Part shown: in pieces, positions 23,026-34,728 of the stretch | How the letters are laid out: each line of letters begins with the position of its first letter | Position numbering within the stretch: position 1 is the stretch's first letter | DNA from: Trametes villosa | Taxonomy: Eukaryota; Basidiomycota; Agaricomycetes; Polyporales; Polyporaceae | Reading direction: 5' to 3' | Assembly (NCBI GenBank): GCA_002964805.2 | Contig: PUDQ02000010.1 | Location: 2,046,001 to 2,110,000 of the forward strand | Length of the DNA: 64,000 nt | Position numbers and translations under genes: made by a program | The notes under the pieces: generated by a model | Databases searched by the model: none | What the model was told of the DNA's origin: nothing | The model's input: only the letters and a program-made list of their open reading frames with translations

Positions 23026-25208
23026 CTAGTCCTGTACGACCAAGAGCGACGCAAGCGTCGCCTCCGTCTCGACGACCTACAAGGGCAAGGTCAGCCGCTG
23101 AAAGTCAGTCAATTGGTTACCAACGCACCTGCAACGCCTGCAGCACTTCCAGACGTCTGCGTGCGGCGTCAAGCCAGTCACTGAGCAGCGTCTTCGCAGG
23201 GCCCTTGAGCTGGTTGAGCTCCCGCGCCGCGCTGTCGAGGTCCTTCTCGTTCAGGTAGTGCTCCGCCCGCGCGATCACGCTGAGCACGTCAGAGCCCTCG
23301 ACCAGACCGTGTCTCTGGAACCGGAACGACGAGAAGAGGTTCGAGGCGAGGTACGACAGGACACCCGCGTTCTGGTCGGGGACCAGCGCGACACTCGACA
23401 CGCGCGGCGCGACGGACGACGTGAACCACGTCGTGAGGTCCGCTAGCGGCTCGACACCGACGTCGGGCACCTCGGATGCTTCGAGCGACTCGAGCGCGGC
23501 GGCGACGACCGGGTCCTCGCGGGCCGCGGCAACGTGTCGGAGCGCGCGGAGCTCCTCGCGGAACGGCTTCCGCTCGGGGGAGTCGATCGTGTGGTGCACA
23601 GCGCGGAGGGCCGACCAGAGTGCGTGCACGCGGATGTTCTCGTCGAGGTACGCGGAGTTGTCCAGCGCGACGCGTTCCAGACGCTTGAGGTTCGTCGCGA
23701 TCTCGTCGAGCTTCGCAAGGCGACCACCGCGCTCCTGCTCAACGCGGACCTTGATCTCGCGAATCCAGCGGCGCTGGAGCTCGATACCCTGCGCGACGAC
23801 TTCGTTCCGTAGCCTGGCGTGAAACATTCAGTAAACCCCCCTGTAGCCGTTGACTCCTACTCACCGCTCGTTGATGATCTCACTCTGGGTCTGGAGCTCA
23901 TGATCAAGCTTCTGGCGGTACTCCTGGATCAACTTCGCGCGCTCCTGCTCGAAGAACTTCTTGAAGCTCTCCTCCTGGCTGTCAAGCTTGTCCTGCGCCG
24001 ACATCTCGAGCTCCATGAGCGACTGCATGCACTCGCGCGCCTGCTCGTCGAGGGACGCCTCAAGCTTCTTGCGCTCCGTCTCCCGGACCTCGTCGAAGCG
24101 CGTCGCGAGCTGCGTGAGGTCAACCTTGGCCGTGTCCAGGATGTCGCGTGCCTTGTCCGCTGCAGTCGGGTTGGTGTTCAGGTATGACGCGAGGTCGTCG
24201 ATAACCGTCGCAAGCTGCGCAATGACTGGCTCGGAACCACCGAGCTGCGACACAGCAGGGGCAATAAGGGGCAGAGGTTCTGGTGCGGGCGGCGGAGGGA
24301 CGGGGTCGCTCTTCTTCTCCGCAACAGGCTCCGGCTTCGCCTTGGGAGCGGGCTTCGGCGGGGCGGGACGAGAGTAGCCGGGTGGTGGCTCGAAGCCAAC
24401 GGGCAGGGGAGCATCGTAGACGGCCGAACGCACCGTGGTTTCCTTCGCCTCGTTGTCGTGCGGGGGAGTCACGTCCGGCGGTGACCCAGCGGGCTGCTCA
24501 GGGGTCGTGGTCGCGTCAGGAAGAGAGCTGACCGCCGACTTGTCCGCGAGCGCAGCCTCAGCTTGACGAACGAGCTCCTCCACTCCCTCGGAGAACTGCA
24601 CGGACTGGTGTTTCGCGATGACCGCGGCCTTGGAACCCTTCTCGTAGACCTTAGCCTTGCTCTCGACAACGGTGGTCTTGACGTTCTTCGAGACGGACTT
24701 CAGCCTGTCACGGCCCTCCTCCACAGCGCGAGACGCCGACTCCTTCGTCTTCTCGATGGCCTCCTTCGCCTTCTCCGGGTCGAGCTTGGCCCGGAGCTTG
24801 TCGAAGTACTCCCGAGAGATGACCAGCGCATTCTTGCCAGAGTCGAGGACGTCGTTGATGGTGAGTGTGTCCCAGTCGTGGTCCTCCGCATATTGCAGGA
24901 ACGACGCGCCAAGCGGGACCTGCTCGACGAAGAAGTCGCGGTACGCCGGGACCTGGAAGGAGACGAACGCGCTGCCGACGTAGTACGTCGTGACTCCCGC
25001 AGCGGAGTACAGCACGAGCCGTCTGACGATGTTTTTCTTTTTCTTGGGCGGCGCGGGGGCCGGCTCGGTCGCAAACCGCTGGCCGCCGTCGTCAGATGCA
25101 CGCGACACGCCCCCGGAAACGTTGCGCACTCACCCGACGGACGACCCGAACCGACGCCCTCCCCGCGGGTGCCCCTACCGCCCTCGAGACAGGCAGAGCA
25201 CGTAACAT
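23026..25208 (-). CDS. MIC60: MICOS subunit Mic60 (mitofilin)
   Basis: Mic60 shapes crista junctions in the mitochondrial inner membrane. Four exons (25208-25134, 25078-23865, 23813-23129, 23076-23026) give 674 residues. The first exon codes for a 25-residue presequence, MLRALPVSRAVGAPAGRASV and on, rich in Arg and Ala with no acidic residue. A lysine run and one membrane span (around LVLYSAAGVTTYYVGSAFV) follow. A proline-rich stretch, a long coiled coil and the C-terminal mitofilin domain (LRNEVVAQGIELQRRW, DVLSVIARAEHYLNEKDLD, AARELNQLKG) complete the protein. A 51-nt last exon supplies the conserved VVETEATLASLLVV end. The gene is divergent from the ATG22-like gene across 317 bases. Confidence 0.95.
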
Positions 25209-25525
25209 GCGCGACGCGGCGATAGCGGACAGCGACCTCGAGATGGTCGGGAATGTGTAGGACGGCGAGCAGCAGGCGCGGGCAGACGCACGTCGACGTC
25301 GCCGGGGGAAATCGGGATTTCCATCTCAGCATTTCCAGACACCCCTTATCCGCGCAAATTACCCGCCCCGCGCGCCGAAAGCAGACGCTTGTCGGCGGAA
25401 ACCCCACATTAAATCTTTATCTCATCCCGCTGCGCCCTGAAAATGACGGAGCGGCCGCTGGGCGGCTGGTCGGCGCCGTACAAAATGCCCCGGAGCTGTC
25501 GAGCGAGCGGTGGTTGTCCAGAGCG
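25209..25525. promoter_or_regulatory. Shared divergent promoter of MIC60 and the ATG22-like gene
   Basis: Only 317 GC-rich bases separate the two start codons, so regulatory elements are probably shared. No TATA box is evident in either direction. Confidence 0.5.
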
Positions 25526-27981
25526 ATGTCGGAGAAGGAGAAAACCCCCGCGGACGTTGAGCTCACCCTCCCCGCCCACGGCGAGCTCGAGGAGTCGGAC
25601 TCGCGGCGATCGACCACTCGGCTAGAGCTCTGGGCCTTTTACGTCTACTACATTGTGAGTGCTATGTTCGGGCTTTCTAGTAGCGCTAGCACGGGATTAG
25701 TCGTGCTTGGCCACCCAGCTGATCGAGGGGTTTCGCAGGGCAATAACGGCCTCGCGGGATTCAATTTCGGCCCTTCTCAGTTCCAGAACCTGCTGTTCCT
25801 GGCCGGCTATGACCCCAGTCAGCCACCGTTCACGGCGCCATGCGGGTCTGGTACGGACTGTGTGTTGCCATACCTCGGCAGGGTGCGCGATGGTGAGTAG
25901 CAGACGTCAGTCTCCTCGGGCAGCGCTCACAGGCCCTGCGACATGCAGTGAATTCCATTGTTCTCCTCACCAATGGCATCAGCTTCGCCCTCCAAGCCGC
26001 CGTCCTGCTCATCGTCGGTGCCTGGGCAGACTATGGCCGGTGGAGGTGAGTTCTCTCAGTACGGCGATGCGCGCCATTGCTCACGTATACTCCTTATAGA
26101 CCCAACATCACCATATTTTTCACGATCCTGGCCGTTGCGGTGTCATTCGCGTGGCTCGGAGTCGAGGACCCTTCAAAATGGCAAGCAGGTGTCGCATTGT
26201 ACATCCTTGGCCGTAAGCATGCCCCCGCCACATGTCTTGCCTGCACGCACCTTGCTAACAGTCTTGCCGTGTAGTTATCACCTACCAGGTTCGTCCTTCC
26301 GTCTGCTACCTTGCCATGTCTGACGCCCAAGGTTGTAGTGCGCCCTGACGTTTTGGACGGCCGCATTCCCCGGACTTGCTCGGGACTTACCCAGCGTGCG
26401 GGACTCCGCTGAGAAACTAGCGGTTGGAGAAAAGACGTGCGTATATCGTAGCAACCAGGTTCATTCATGAACTGACCTAAGACGTTTTACTAGGCCCACT
26501 GAACATGCTGACTACGAGAGCATGGAGCGCAACCGCATATCTAACATCTCGTTCGCCGTATGCTCCGCGGGCGAGATCCTCATCCTCGCCGTCATGGTCG
26601 GCATCCTCAAGGGGCTCAAGTCCGACGCGAGCACCGAGAACAACACGAAGGCGTTCAGCGTGCTGATCGCTTTCGCCGGCGGTGTCTGGCGTACGTTGCT
26701 CTCCGTATCTCACATTGGTGGTCCAGCGCTTATGTGTGTGCTGGGTGACAGTGCTATGCGCGCTGCCGTGGTTCTTCCTCGAGAAGCGTCGGCCAGGTTT
26801 GGCGCTGCCCGTAGGGGCGTCCATGCTCACGATTGGCTTCAAGCAGACGGTAGTCGCGTTCCGCGAGTGCCTGAGGCTGAAGCAGACGTTCTTGTATCTT
26901 ATATTCTACTTCCTGATGTACGTCGTGCTCTGGTCGCGCCTCACCACACTGCTTGCTGACGAGCTTCATCTGTAGGGGAGACGTCCTTAACACCACAGTG
27001 TAAGTCTTCTGCGGCTATATGCGCCGCAGCCCACTCACTTTGCCACAGAACTGTGATCGGGACATTGCAGAACAGGTCAGTTTCTCAGCACTGCTGCCCA
27101 GACTTCAGCTGACGCCGATTTCAGCGTCGTGTCATACTCGACACTGCAGCTGACCCTGCTTCTCATCGTCGGGATCGTCGCGCAAGGCGCAGGCATCTAG
27201 TGCGTCTTAGGCCCTCTACCCTTGTCCCTGATCGCTGATCGAACGAAATCCTGACGCCTGCGAAAGCCTGTTCTGGCTCGTCCAGAAGCGTTTCCAGATC
27301 CCGACGAAAACGGTATGCACACGTCTAGTGGCCTCCCCCCTCCCGAAAGGTGTGGCTTATGCTTGAACAGATGCTCTGCTTCAACGTGTTCTGGATATTG
27401 ATCCTCACTATATGGGGCCTTATCGGGATACACACCGACAAGTTTGGCTTCAAGCACGTCTGGGAGATCTGGTACGCAGCATTCCCCTCCCACGAGATAG
27501 CCCACGCTCATCGATACGCGCTACCTCAGGCTCTACCAGGCGTTCTACGGCCTCATGGTCTGTCCCTGGTACGCATACAGCCAGACCATGATCAGCGAGG
27601 TCTCGCCGCTCCCGCAGATGTACGTGCCCACTGCCCTCACTGCGCGACGACGACTGATTGTCATCCCGCAGGTTCCTGTTCTTCGCGCTCTTCTCCGTGG
27701 TGGGGAAGACGTCCGCGTTCATCGGCCCGCTCGTGTCCTCCGCGATCATCACCGCGTCGGGGAACAACGACAACTACCCCTTCGTCTTCCTTTTCACGCT
27801 GTGCGTCTCTCATGGCTATCCTTTGCCCCGGGTCTGCGAGGCTGACGTGTGCGATTTCTTGTGCAGGGGCGCGCTCAGCACCGGCTTCCTCTACTTCGTC
27901 GACGTCGAGAAGAGCAGGAAGGAGTGCGAGGAGTTCGTGCACGCCGAGGCGAAGCGCGAGGCGTTCGCGGACACGCCGTGA
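25526..27981 (+). CDS. ATG22: Atg22-like vacuolar amino-acid effluxer (MFS)
   Basis: Atg22 proteins export amino acids from the vacuole after autophagic breakdown. About 16 exons can be joined in phase. The first ones are 25526-25654, 25739-25892, 25949-26045, 26100-26212, 26275-26288, 26339-26436 and 26494-26690. Exons of 14, 24 and 27 nt occur. The family opening TRLELWAFYVYYIGNNGLAG is formed across intron 1. Multiple hydrophobic segments follow, including TNGISFALQAAVLLIVGAWA, VGASMLTIGFKQTV, WILILTIWGLIG and a final FALFSVVGKTSAFIGPLV, which is typical of the family. The N terminus is acidic and cytosolic, and the C-terminal tail is charged. Family assignment is firm. Whether it is the direct counterpart of yeast Atg22 or a paralog cannot be told. 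Confidence 0.88.
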
Positions 27982-30101
27982 TCGCCCGCAGCTGCCATAC
28001 TAGCCATACTACACTGTCGCGACCCGCGTGCTATAGAACATTGCAGAAGACCAATGGAACCGAAGCGAACCGCAGAGTGCTCCCGAGACGCACTGCCGTG
28101 GCGGCATGACGAGGGCGAAGGACGGACGAGACCATGCAGCCCGCGGTGCACCGTGCCTGACTGCCACAAGTCCCAGCCTGAAGCTTGCCCTGAGGTGGGC
28201 GATCGTAACCGGTGAGACTTCGATTTGCAACGCGACACGACTTTGCTCTTGCACGAGGCGCACGACGACTTCGCCGCTCGCGTGTGCACCCGGTGGCTTT
28301 ACCTGGCGTCTCGGCCGGGCATGCGTGCTGGAAGACGCTACTTCCGTCTGGTCTAGAAGCGGCGCGAGGTAGGGTTCTACGCTCTCCTCGGGATCTGTGG
28401 GCGAGAGAACGCGAAAAAAGCTGGAGGAAGAGGCGGATGTACTCACAGGTCTGGGCAACACGGTGCGTCAGCGACCCCCTATTCCCTGCACTCGCTCGCA
28501 ACCCAGGCAGCGAGGCGGCCTATGCGGCTTTCTCGCCCTGCATCGGGCGTCCGCGCGAACTCACAGGCTCGAAGAGTTGAAGTTCATGATCGTCGCAGCC
28601 ACCGATGGTGGTGCTCAAGCGCGGAGTCTCTATGCTTGAACCTCAACGCCGCAGGATGGTGGTCTGATGATGACATTGCCTTTACTACGCGTCGCTCTCG
28701 AGAGTTTATGATCGTCGCAGCCACAGATGCCGATGGCGGGCCCAAAGCGCACAGTCCTGTTACTTCAGTACAGCATGTTGCGCTCACCTGAGATTGCCCT
28801 CGCCGCCTACGGCAGTGCGAGAGCTCGGCGGCAGTGATGCAGCGATGACGAGATACCCTCGGGCGACCGGCAGAGAACATGGGGGGCCTCGAACGACGCG
28901 CTAAGTTGGCACAACGCTAGCAGTCGCATCGCAGGTTCAGAGCGGCTCTCACGCGCCAGGGTCCGTGGGACGCTTCGCAAAAGGACAGGAGCCGTGCTCG
29001 GGACTAGGCAGTCAAATTTAAGTCGCAAGTCCTGTTAGCGGGTCGTAGTTAACTCGTGATAGCCTTGCCGATGCATGCAAGGCTGTCATGAGTTGACTAT
29101 AGAGCCCTCCAGTCGTGTGTGTAATTGTCCTCTCGATCTGTGGGGGGCGAAGCTCGTGACTTTTTTCTCCGCGGCGAGCGTGGATGGAGCACTGGCGAAG
29201 CCCGGGGTGGCGGCGGCCTGAAATACGCCCGGCGGCCCTGGAGAAGGCTACCGAACGTCCATTGTAGACATCTAACTCTGACGGAGACGCTGGATGAGTG
29301 CACCACGGGAAATGGCGTATCCATATGCGAATAAACTCACCTTTAGCTCCTACATCAGCACGAGTAATTCACCGGCCTTCGTAGCGGGCAGCCGCACCCC
29401 GATGGAGGCAAGCTCGCCTGCTGCACCGGACAATGTCGCCAAGCCGGGGCGCTGTCGTAGCCACGAGCTTCTGCAACTGAATGCAAGAACGCGCTGGAAG
29501 GACATGTGAGCACGGCTGGAGGCAAAGCTACCACGTCGAGGGTGCTTATCTTCGTGCATCGTGCCATACGTGCAGTGAGAGACGCGAAGGCGCCGCGAGC
29601 TCGAGAACATACGTTGGACGAGCAACGGCGCGGCTGGGGACGTCGAGGTCGACCTCGGCGGGCGTAGGGTCGCGACGGACGCGTTGGCGAGCGCGACGCG
29701 TTCATGTCCGCCGGAGCGCGCCACTCAGCAACATTACGGACGCGACGTTGCGATCGCTCCGGGGAAGAGGTGACGGCAGGCGATCAGAGAGGGACGTCAC
29801 GCGGGGAAGAGGTGCTTAGAGATGGCGCGACAAAGGGGTTAGCCTCGTCCTCATCCAGATCCCCCGCCCCATGTGATACCACCGCGCCTCGCCTCGCGAT
29901 TTTCGGTGAACAGACTTTCTTTTCAGCTGGGGCGTTGGCAACCCGCACAAAGAGCAACCGAGGGTGTGAATGGGCAGGACTGGGTGCACAGAGGGGTTGA
30001 TGGGGACGCGGTGGTGCAGAAGCAGCGGACAACGCCGAGTCACCTTGGAGTTGGCACATCGACTCAGGGTCCTTTAGATCGGAGTCTGTATCCGCCCCCA
30101 A
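27982..30101. other. Gene-poor stretch
   Basis: No secure gene. A minus-strand frame (28461-28009) is open for about 150 codons and has donor- and acceptor-like sites near its start, but no recognised domain or secure ATG. A direct repeat of about 35 bases occurs at 28581-28611 and 28701-28739. A 23-bp imperfect hairpin lies at 29046-29099. Confidence 0.4.
29046..29099. repeat. Imperfect 23-bp hairpin
   Basis: TAGTTAACTCGTGATAGCCT (29046 on) is answered at 29077-29099 by a near-exact inverse, with three mismatches over 23 positions and an 8-base loop that reads CGATGCAT. No flanking duplication or gene is linked to it. Confidence 0.6.
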
Positions 30102-30107
30102 TATAAG
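30102..30107 (+). promoter_or_regulatory. Possible TATA element
   Basis: TATAAG lies 110 bases upstream of the ATG of the small gene at 30217, within a pyrimidine-rich leader. It is a one-base variant of the consensus. Confidence 0.35.
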
Positions 30108-30216
30108 CAGCCCCTGCCGCCGCCGTCCAGATCTCTCCCTCCTGCTCTAATAACACTCGCTTGCCGTTCCCAGTCCCCCTGAACCCAGAATACATCCCAT
30201 TTTGCATCCCAGTGCC

Positions 30217-31006
30217 ATGTCGTCGAACAACGAGAACAACGCGCCGCGCTCGCTGCCCATCCCCATCGGTGCAGGCCGCCGCCGCTCGGGCTCAGTCTCC
30301 GACGGATCGTCCACGGACTCTGGCTCGGTTTCCCCCGCGTCGCCGCTGCAGACCCCCGCGTCAGGCACCCTGCCCCGCATCGCGCCTATCACTCCTTCCA
30401 CCTCCCCCATCCTCTCCTACTTCCTCAGCCAGTCCCCCAACTCCAAGTCGCCCCCCGCGACCTTCCCCTTCCGCAGAGGCATGGGCCCCCCTGTCTACGA
30501 AGGTGCGCACTGCAGCGCGTGCGCTATGCCCCCGCTAAGCCCGCTCACCGTTATTTTCAGACGACGAAGTCTACGAGCCGGAGAAGCCTGCGTCCCGGCA
30601 CGCCCGCAGCGCGAGCACCGCTTGGCCGACGGGCGACCGCTACCCCGCACCCGCAGTCCCACCCGTCGGCCACCAGCAGGACCGCGCGGCGGGCCTCCTG
30701 CGTCGTCTGTCTCTCGGAGGGAGCATGGCCAGGGTAAGTTCCGTCACAGCGCGTCCCTGAGAACGTCTAATTCAACGCCTGTCTGTTTGCCTTACTCAGC
30801 CCCAGATCCCTGCGCCGAAGCCGGTGAATGGCGCGGGTCAGGCGCCGCGCAGCACCACGCCGCCTGGCATGAAGTCGTCCTCGGCTGGCACCCCGCGCAA
30901 GACGCGGCGCTCGAACACCATGGCCGCGGGCACCCCCAGGCCACCCCGCGCGCCGTCCCCGATGGGCGAGCGCATCCTGAAGGGGCACTTCGACGGCTTT
31001 AACTGA
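30217..31006 (+). CDS. Small Ser/Pro-rich protein ending in GERILKGHFDGFN
   Basis: Three exons (30217-30502, 30561-30733, 30800-31006) join in phase into 221 residues. The protein is disordered, basic and rich in Ser, Pro and Thr, with many S/T-P pairs and a SRHARSAS stretch that suggests phosphorylation. The only sharply defined segment is the C terminus, SPMGERILKGHFDGFN, which has the look of a short conserved binding motif. Intron sites and sizes are canonical, so the gene is probably real. I do not recognise the protein. Confidence 0.72.
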
Positions 31007-34000
31007 GCGCGCCGTGTCCCGCCCCTCACTCACCGCCGCCCGCACACTCTCTCTTCCTCTCCCCATCCTCTCCGTCCACGATACTCGGTGCCCCGTCCCT
31101 GCGCTGTATCATATCCCAGCACGCCCGAAAACCCGCAGGCACGACTCGTAATGTGCTGTATTCGGCGCTCCCGCGCCGCGCCGCCCCCACCTCGGTCCGC
31201 GGGAGCGTCCGCCCCACTAGAGCCCTAATCGCCGCTCCGCGCTCCCTCCGCCCCTCCCTCGCCGTCCCCGCCGCGTCACGACGAGGCGGCGGACGGGCGG
31301 GCGAGGAAGAGCGTTCCCCATCGTGCGCGGAAGGCGGAGTCGGTTTCTCTGATCAAACCCAAATCCTCCCGCCGTGGCGCGGGTCACGCTGGGTGCCCGG
31401 CTGACCAGCGCGCCCTGCGCGCGGGGAATGGAACGCCCTACTGCTGCAGTGTGTATGCTTCTTTGGCGTCGGTCATGTGTGTATATGCTTCCCCACCCAT
31501 CACGCCCGATCTGTCGCTGCCAGTCCTTACCTGCTGGCGTCCGCCCCTCCTTTGCAACATGCATCGTTCTTGTCTTTGTTTCTGTTTTTGTTTTTCGCTC
31601 GCGGATACGGAAGTTGTAGGATCATTGATCACCGTGTACTGGTATTTATCGCCTTTCCTTCGTCTGTGTGTCTATCTTCGTTGTACTACGTACGTCGTTC
31701 GCCCGCAGTGTACAAAAATACCACCGTCTTTCCACATCACCTCCGCCTCCACAATTAATGACACGCACTAAAGTGATCGGCGCGCTGCCGTTTTGGCGTG
31801 CCATCACGGCGGGCAAGGTTTAGCGTTTGTCTGGCACTTCGACGGCTTTGGCTAGCATCGAACAGGCTTCGTGGCGCACCCCTGAGTTACGAGTATATGG
31901 GTTCCTCGCGAAGATCGGCGGCGAGATTGCGGAGCGGAAGGCGAAGGCAGATTGGCTGCGGCGCGGGGTGGGAGGGACAGCGTGACGGCGGCGGACGGGG
32001 AATGGACGTACCGCCCGATCGTTTTGCGGGGAGTTTGCGGTGTCGTTGAGTGGTCGAAGGTGATCGAGCCCAGTATACGGTGGTGATCGCGAGTAGAACA
32101 TGTTGGTCGACAGGTCGAGAAGGAAGGAAGTCGTCCGCACCTATCGGAGGACTCGCTAGACCTGTACGCACCCGGGCCAGCATGATTACAAGAGAGCTCC
32201 CGCTCATGGCTAGTATGCGACGTCTTCGACCCGAGGCAGGATCTCGGTGTGCGTCCCCTGAGTGAAGAGACGTCGACAGACCTCGAGGCCTGCCGATAAC
32301 AGTCCCGCAGCGTCCGTCGGGGGCAGCTGATAGGGCGGGAGGAGCGGTTGACGTCGCCGGCGGGCTGGGGATCCACTTCGCGCCAACGCTAGCGGCTGCA
32401 CTTGGGCGGTTGCGGGCGTGTGATAGGGGCCGAAGACACGCTGTGGGGCGGGTTTGGATACGGCTGGAATTCTGGAACACGCAGCTGGTCAGGGTGGCTT
32501 TGAGCCTGTAGCGCGTGTGGACATACATGTTTTGGTCGATTGGGTTTGGGAGGACCTGGAGGGGGTACGCAAGTTTGTATGGGCACCGCGACTACTGTCG
32601 GTCACCGGTGGATTACGAGGAGTCGCGGAGTCGGTTGCTCTGCGCGCCATAGCCACGGGAAATACTCCGTCAGATCTGCACCCGAGCGTATGCTAAAGGT
32701 TGCGGGCATTGAACGGTCGATAGCTCCGAGCTTTCGAAGGGCTGCGGAGGAAGGATGTCCACGTTCATTAGCGGTTCAATTGTGGGGCAATCGTGTACGC
32801 GTGGCCTATTCCTATGACATGAAGCGTGAGCGTGGATGGCTGTGGGGTCATTTCCATTGGATCGTCCGGAGAATAGCATGCGGTTTAGGGTGTCTCCAAC
32901 CCCCGAGATGAAAGCAGCATGCCGATAAAAGTAGCGGCTCGGAGAATGCGCTGAATGGACTCGATCTTGTAAGTTTCATTGTTGAGATCAAGGACGCCTC
33001 TGTTCTCACAGTTGCAACGGTGCCAACTCGAGCTGCACACCAACTTCGGTTAAGGAGGATATGTAGTGTGACCATACGCGGGCGCTCCGCGCACCTGGTA
33101 AGGAAGGTGAGCAAGTTGGCATGGTTATACTTCAATGGAATGCGAGAGATTTGCGCTGCATGCCTAGGGAGCTTCGTAGGAAGCTAGTAGGAGGCGTTCG
33201 CCGTAGCAAATGCTGCAGAGCGTAGCACCGTTCTGCGCGATCTCGCGAGAGGCAATTATAGCCAAGGGTATCTATGTATCCGCCTTGAATGGCGAAGCGA
33301 CTCTGAGACTGGCGAGGATAAGGCGCGACAGATTCTGTAACCTTCTTGATGATCAACATTTGTCGCCCTGCGTTCGACAGGTTGTGTACCTGAGTGCCAG
33401 CGGCTTGGAAGGTCAGGGGGCAACCGTACAGGGGAGCGCTGACCACAACCTCGAAAAGTCGGAAGCAGGACTCCGGACACCAGGTAGGAGGGGGGCGTAC
33501 CTAGCCGAGATAAGATTGCGCGAGGGCAGCACTTCCGATGCTCTAGATAGTAGTAGAGTAAGTACCCCCGGGCCCTCAGTACTCAGTACTCACTCTCCGA
33601 GTCTGAAAGTTAAACGCCTGACCGTTAGGGGCTGAAATATGTCTCTGTAGCGCGTATAACTACTGCGTCTGCCGAATTAATGTGGCGGAGGAGAGCTTAG
33701 CATGGTGGCGTTGCAAATGCTTTTGAATGCAATCGGGCTTCTGGCAGACGTTTAATATCCCCCGAGGAGCCGCACACGGGGAGTATTCTTTGCCTTTCTA
33801 CGATTATTGAGCGCGAATCTTCAATGTTATACCGTCAGCTCCCCATCACCAGACACCACCACATCTCAAAGCTATAGTAAATGGTAGGCTTATTCTAGAG
33901 CCCTACAGGAGTGCGCATAAGCAGTATCATTCGTATTCGCTACTACAGGTATTGAGAGAAATATCGGGAGGCTCGTCTTGTCAACTCGGAGGTGCTCGCA

Positions 34001-34728
34001 CAGACTCAGCTTGTATAACCCGATATGGCCAGGTGTTGAGCGCCGTACCCCGGCGCCAGCATGTCCAGCGGTTCGCTGCAGTACTGTACCCCTTACTGCG
34101 CTCTTACGGACACTGAAAGAACCAGAGCATATGCGGAACAGCTGAGGGAGACTGAGGTTCCCCTTACAGCCCAATAATCGTCAGTGTGGATGAGCAAGAC
34201 ACGATCTGGCGAAAACGGGCAGAAAAGTCATTTTCAGGACCCCGGGCACCAGAAAGGGGGTTGACGACGTAGGGTTGGAGTCAGCGCTCCCCTGTACGGT
34301 TGCCCCCTGTGGAAGGTAGTGGCGGTAATGGAGATCCGGGAACATGTTGTATTCCCGGGACTGCCGGAGGTAAAGCTTATTAATGAGAGCTACCTTCAGC
34401 TACCATCGGAGCTATCCAGCATAAAGCCTGGCTTACAATTGACTCATAACACGTCATTGAGCGGCAGCGAGAGTAGTTAGTGCGCTGCTTAGGGCGGCTC
34501 ATCGGTTGCTAGTCGACCTTTCCAACTCCGAAAGGGATGATTGGGTCGCGGTCCCCAAGCCGCGTGATTGCAACAGTTGAGTTGTTCACCGACGCCTTGC
34601 ACTTCTCCATCGTTTGCCATCTACACTAGCTCGTTCCATTCCATTCTCACTGCTCTCGCCGGCGAGGGCGACCAGCCTCACAGTGCCTTCCACGCGTGCG
34701 TGCGCACCCCCAGCCATCCAGAACGCCA
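31007..34728. other. Gene-poor stretch with a hAT-like element
   Basis: After the 3' flank of the small gene, no coding sequence is recognised. The main structure is the inverted-repeat element at 33414-34309. Frames of 60-210 codons in this GC-rich part lack ATG context, splice consistency and recognisable motifs. Confidence 0.45.
33414..34309. mobile_element. 896-bp hAT-like non-autonomous element
   Basis: The ends are inverted copies beginning CAGGGGGCAACCGTACAGGG and matching for about 30 bases (33414-33443 and 34280-34309). The identical 8-mer TGGAAGGT flanks both sides (33406-33413 and 34310-34317). Eight-base target duplications are the hallmark of hAT transposons. The interior has no recognisable transposase, so the copy would depend on another element. 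Confidence 0.85.

Noticed and set aside
28009..28461. Minus-strand frame of 150 codons with splice-like sites
   Set aside because: It lacks a secure ATG and a recognisable family, so it is described only in the intergenic entry.
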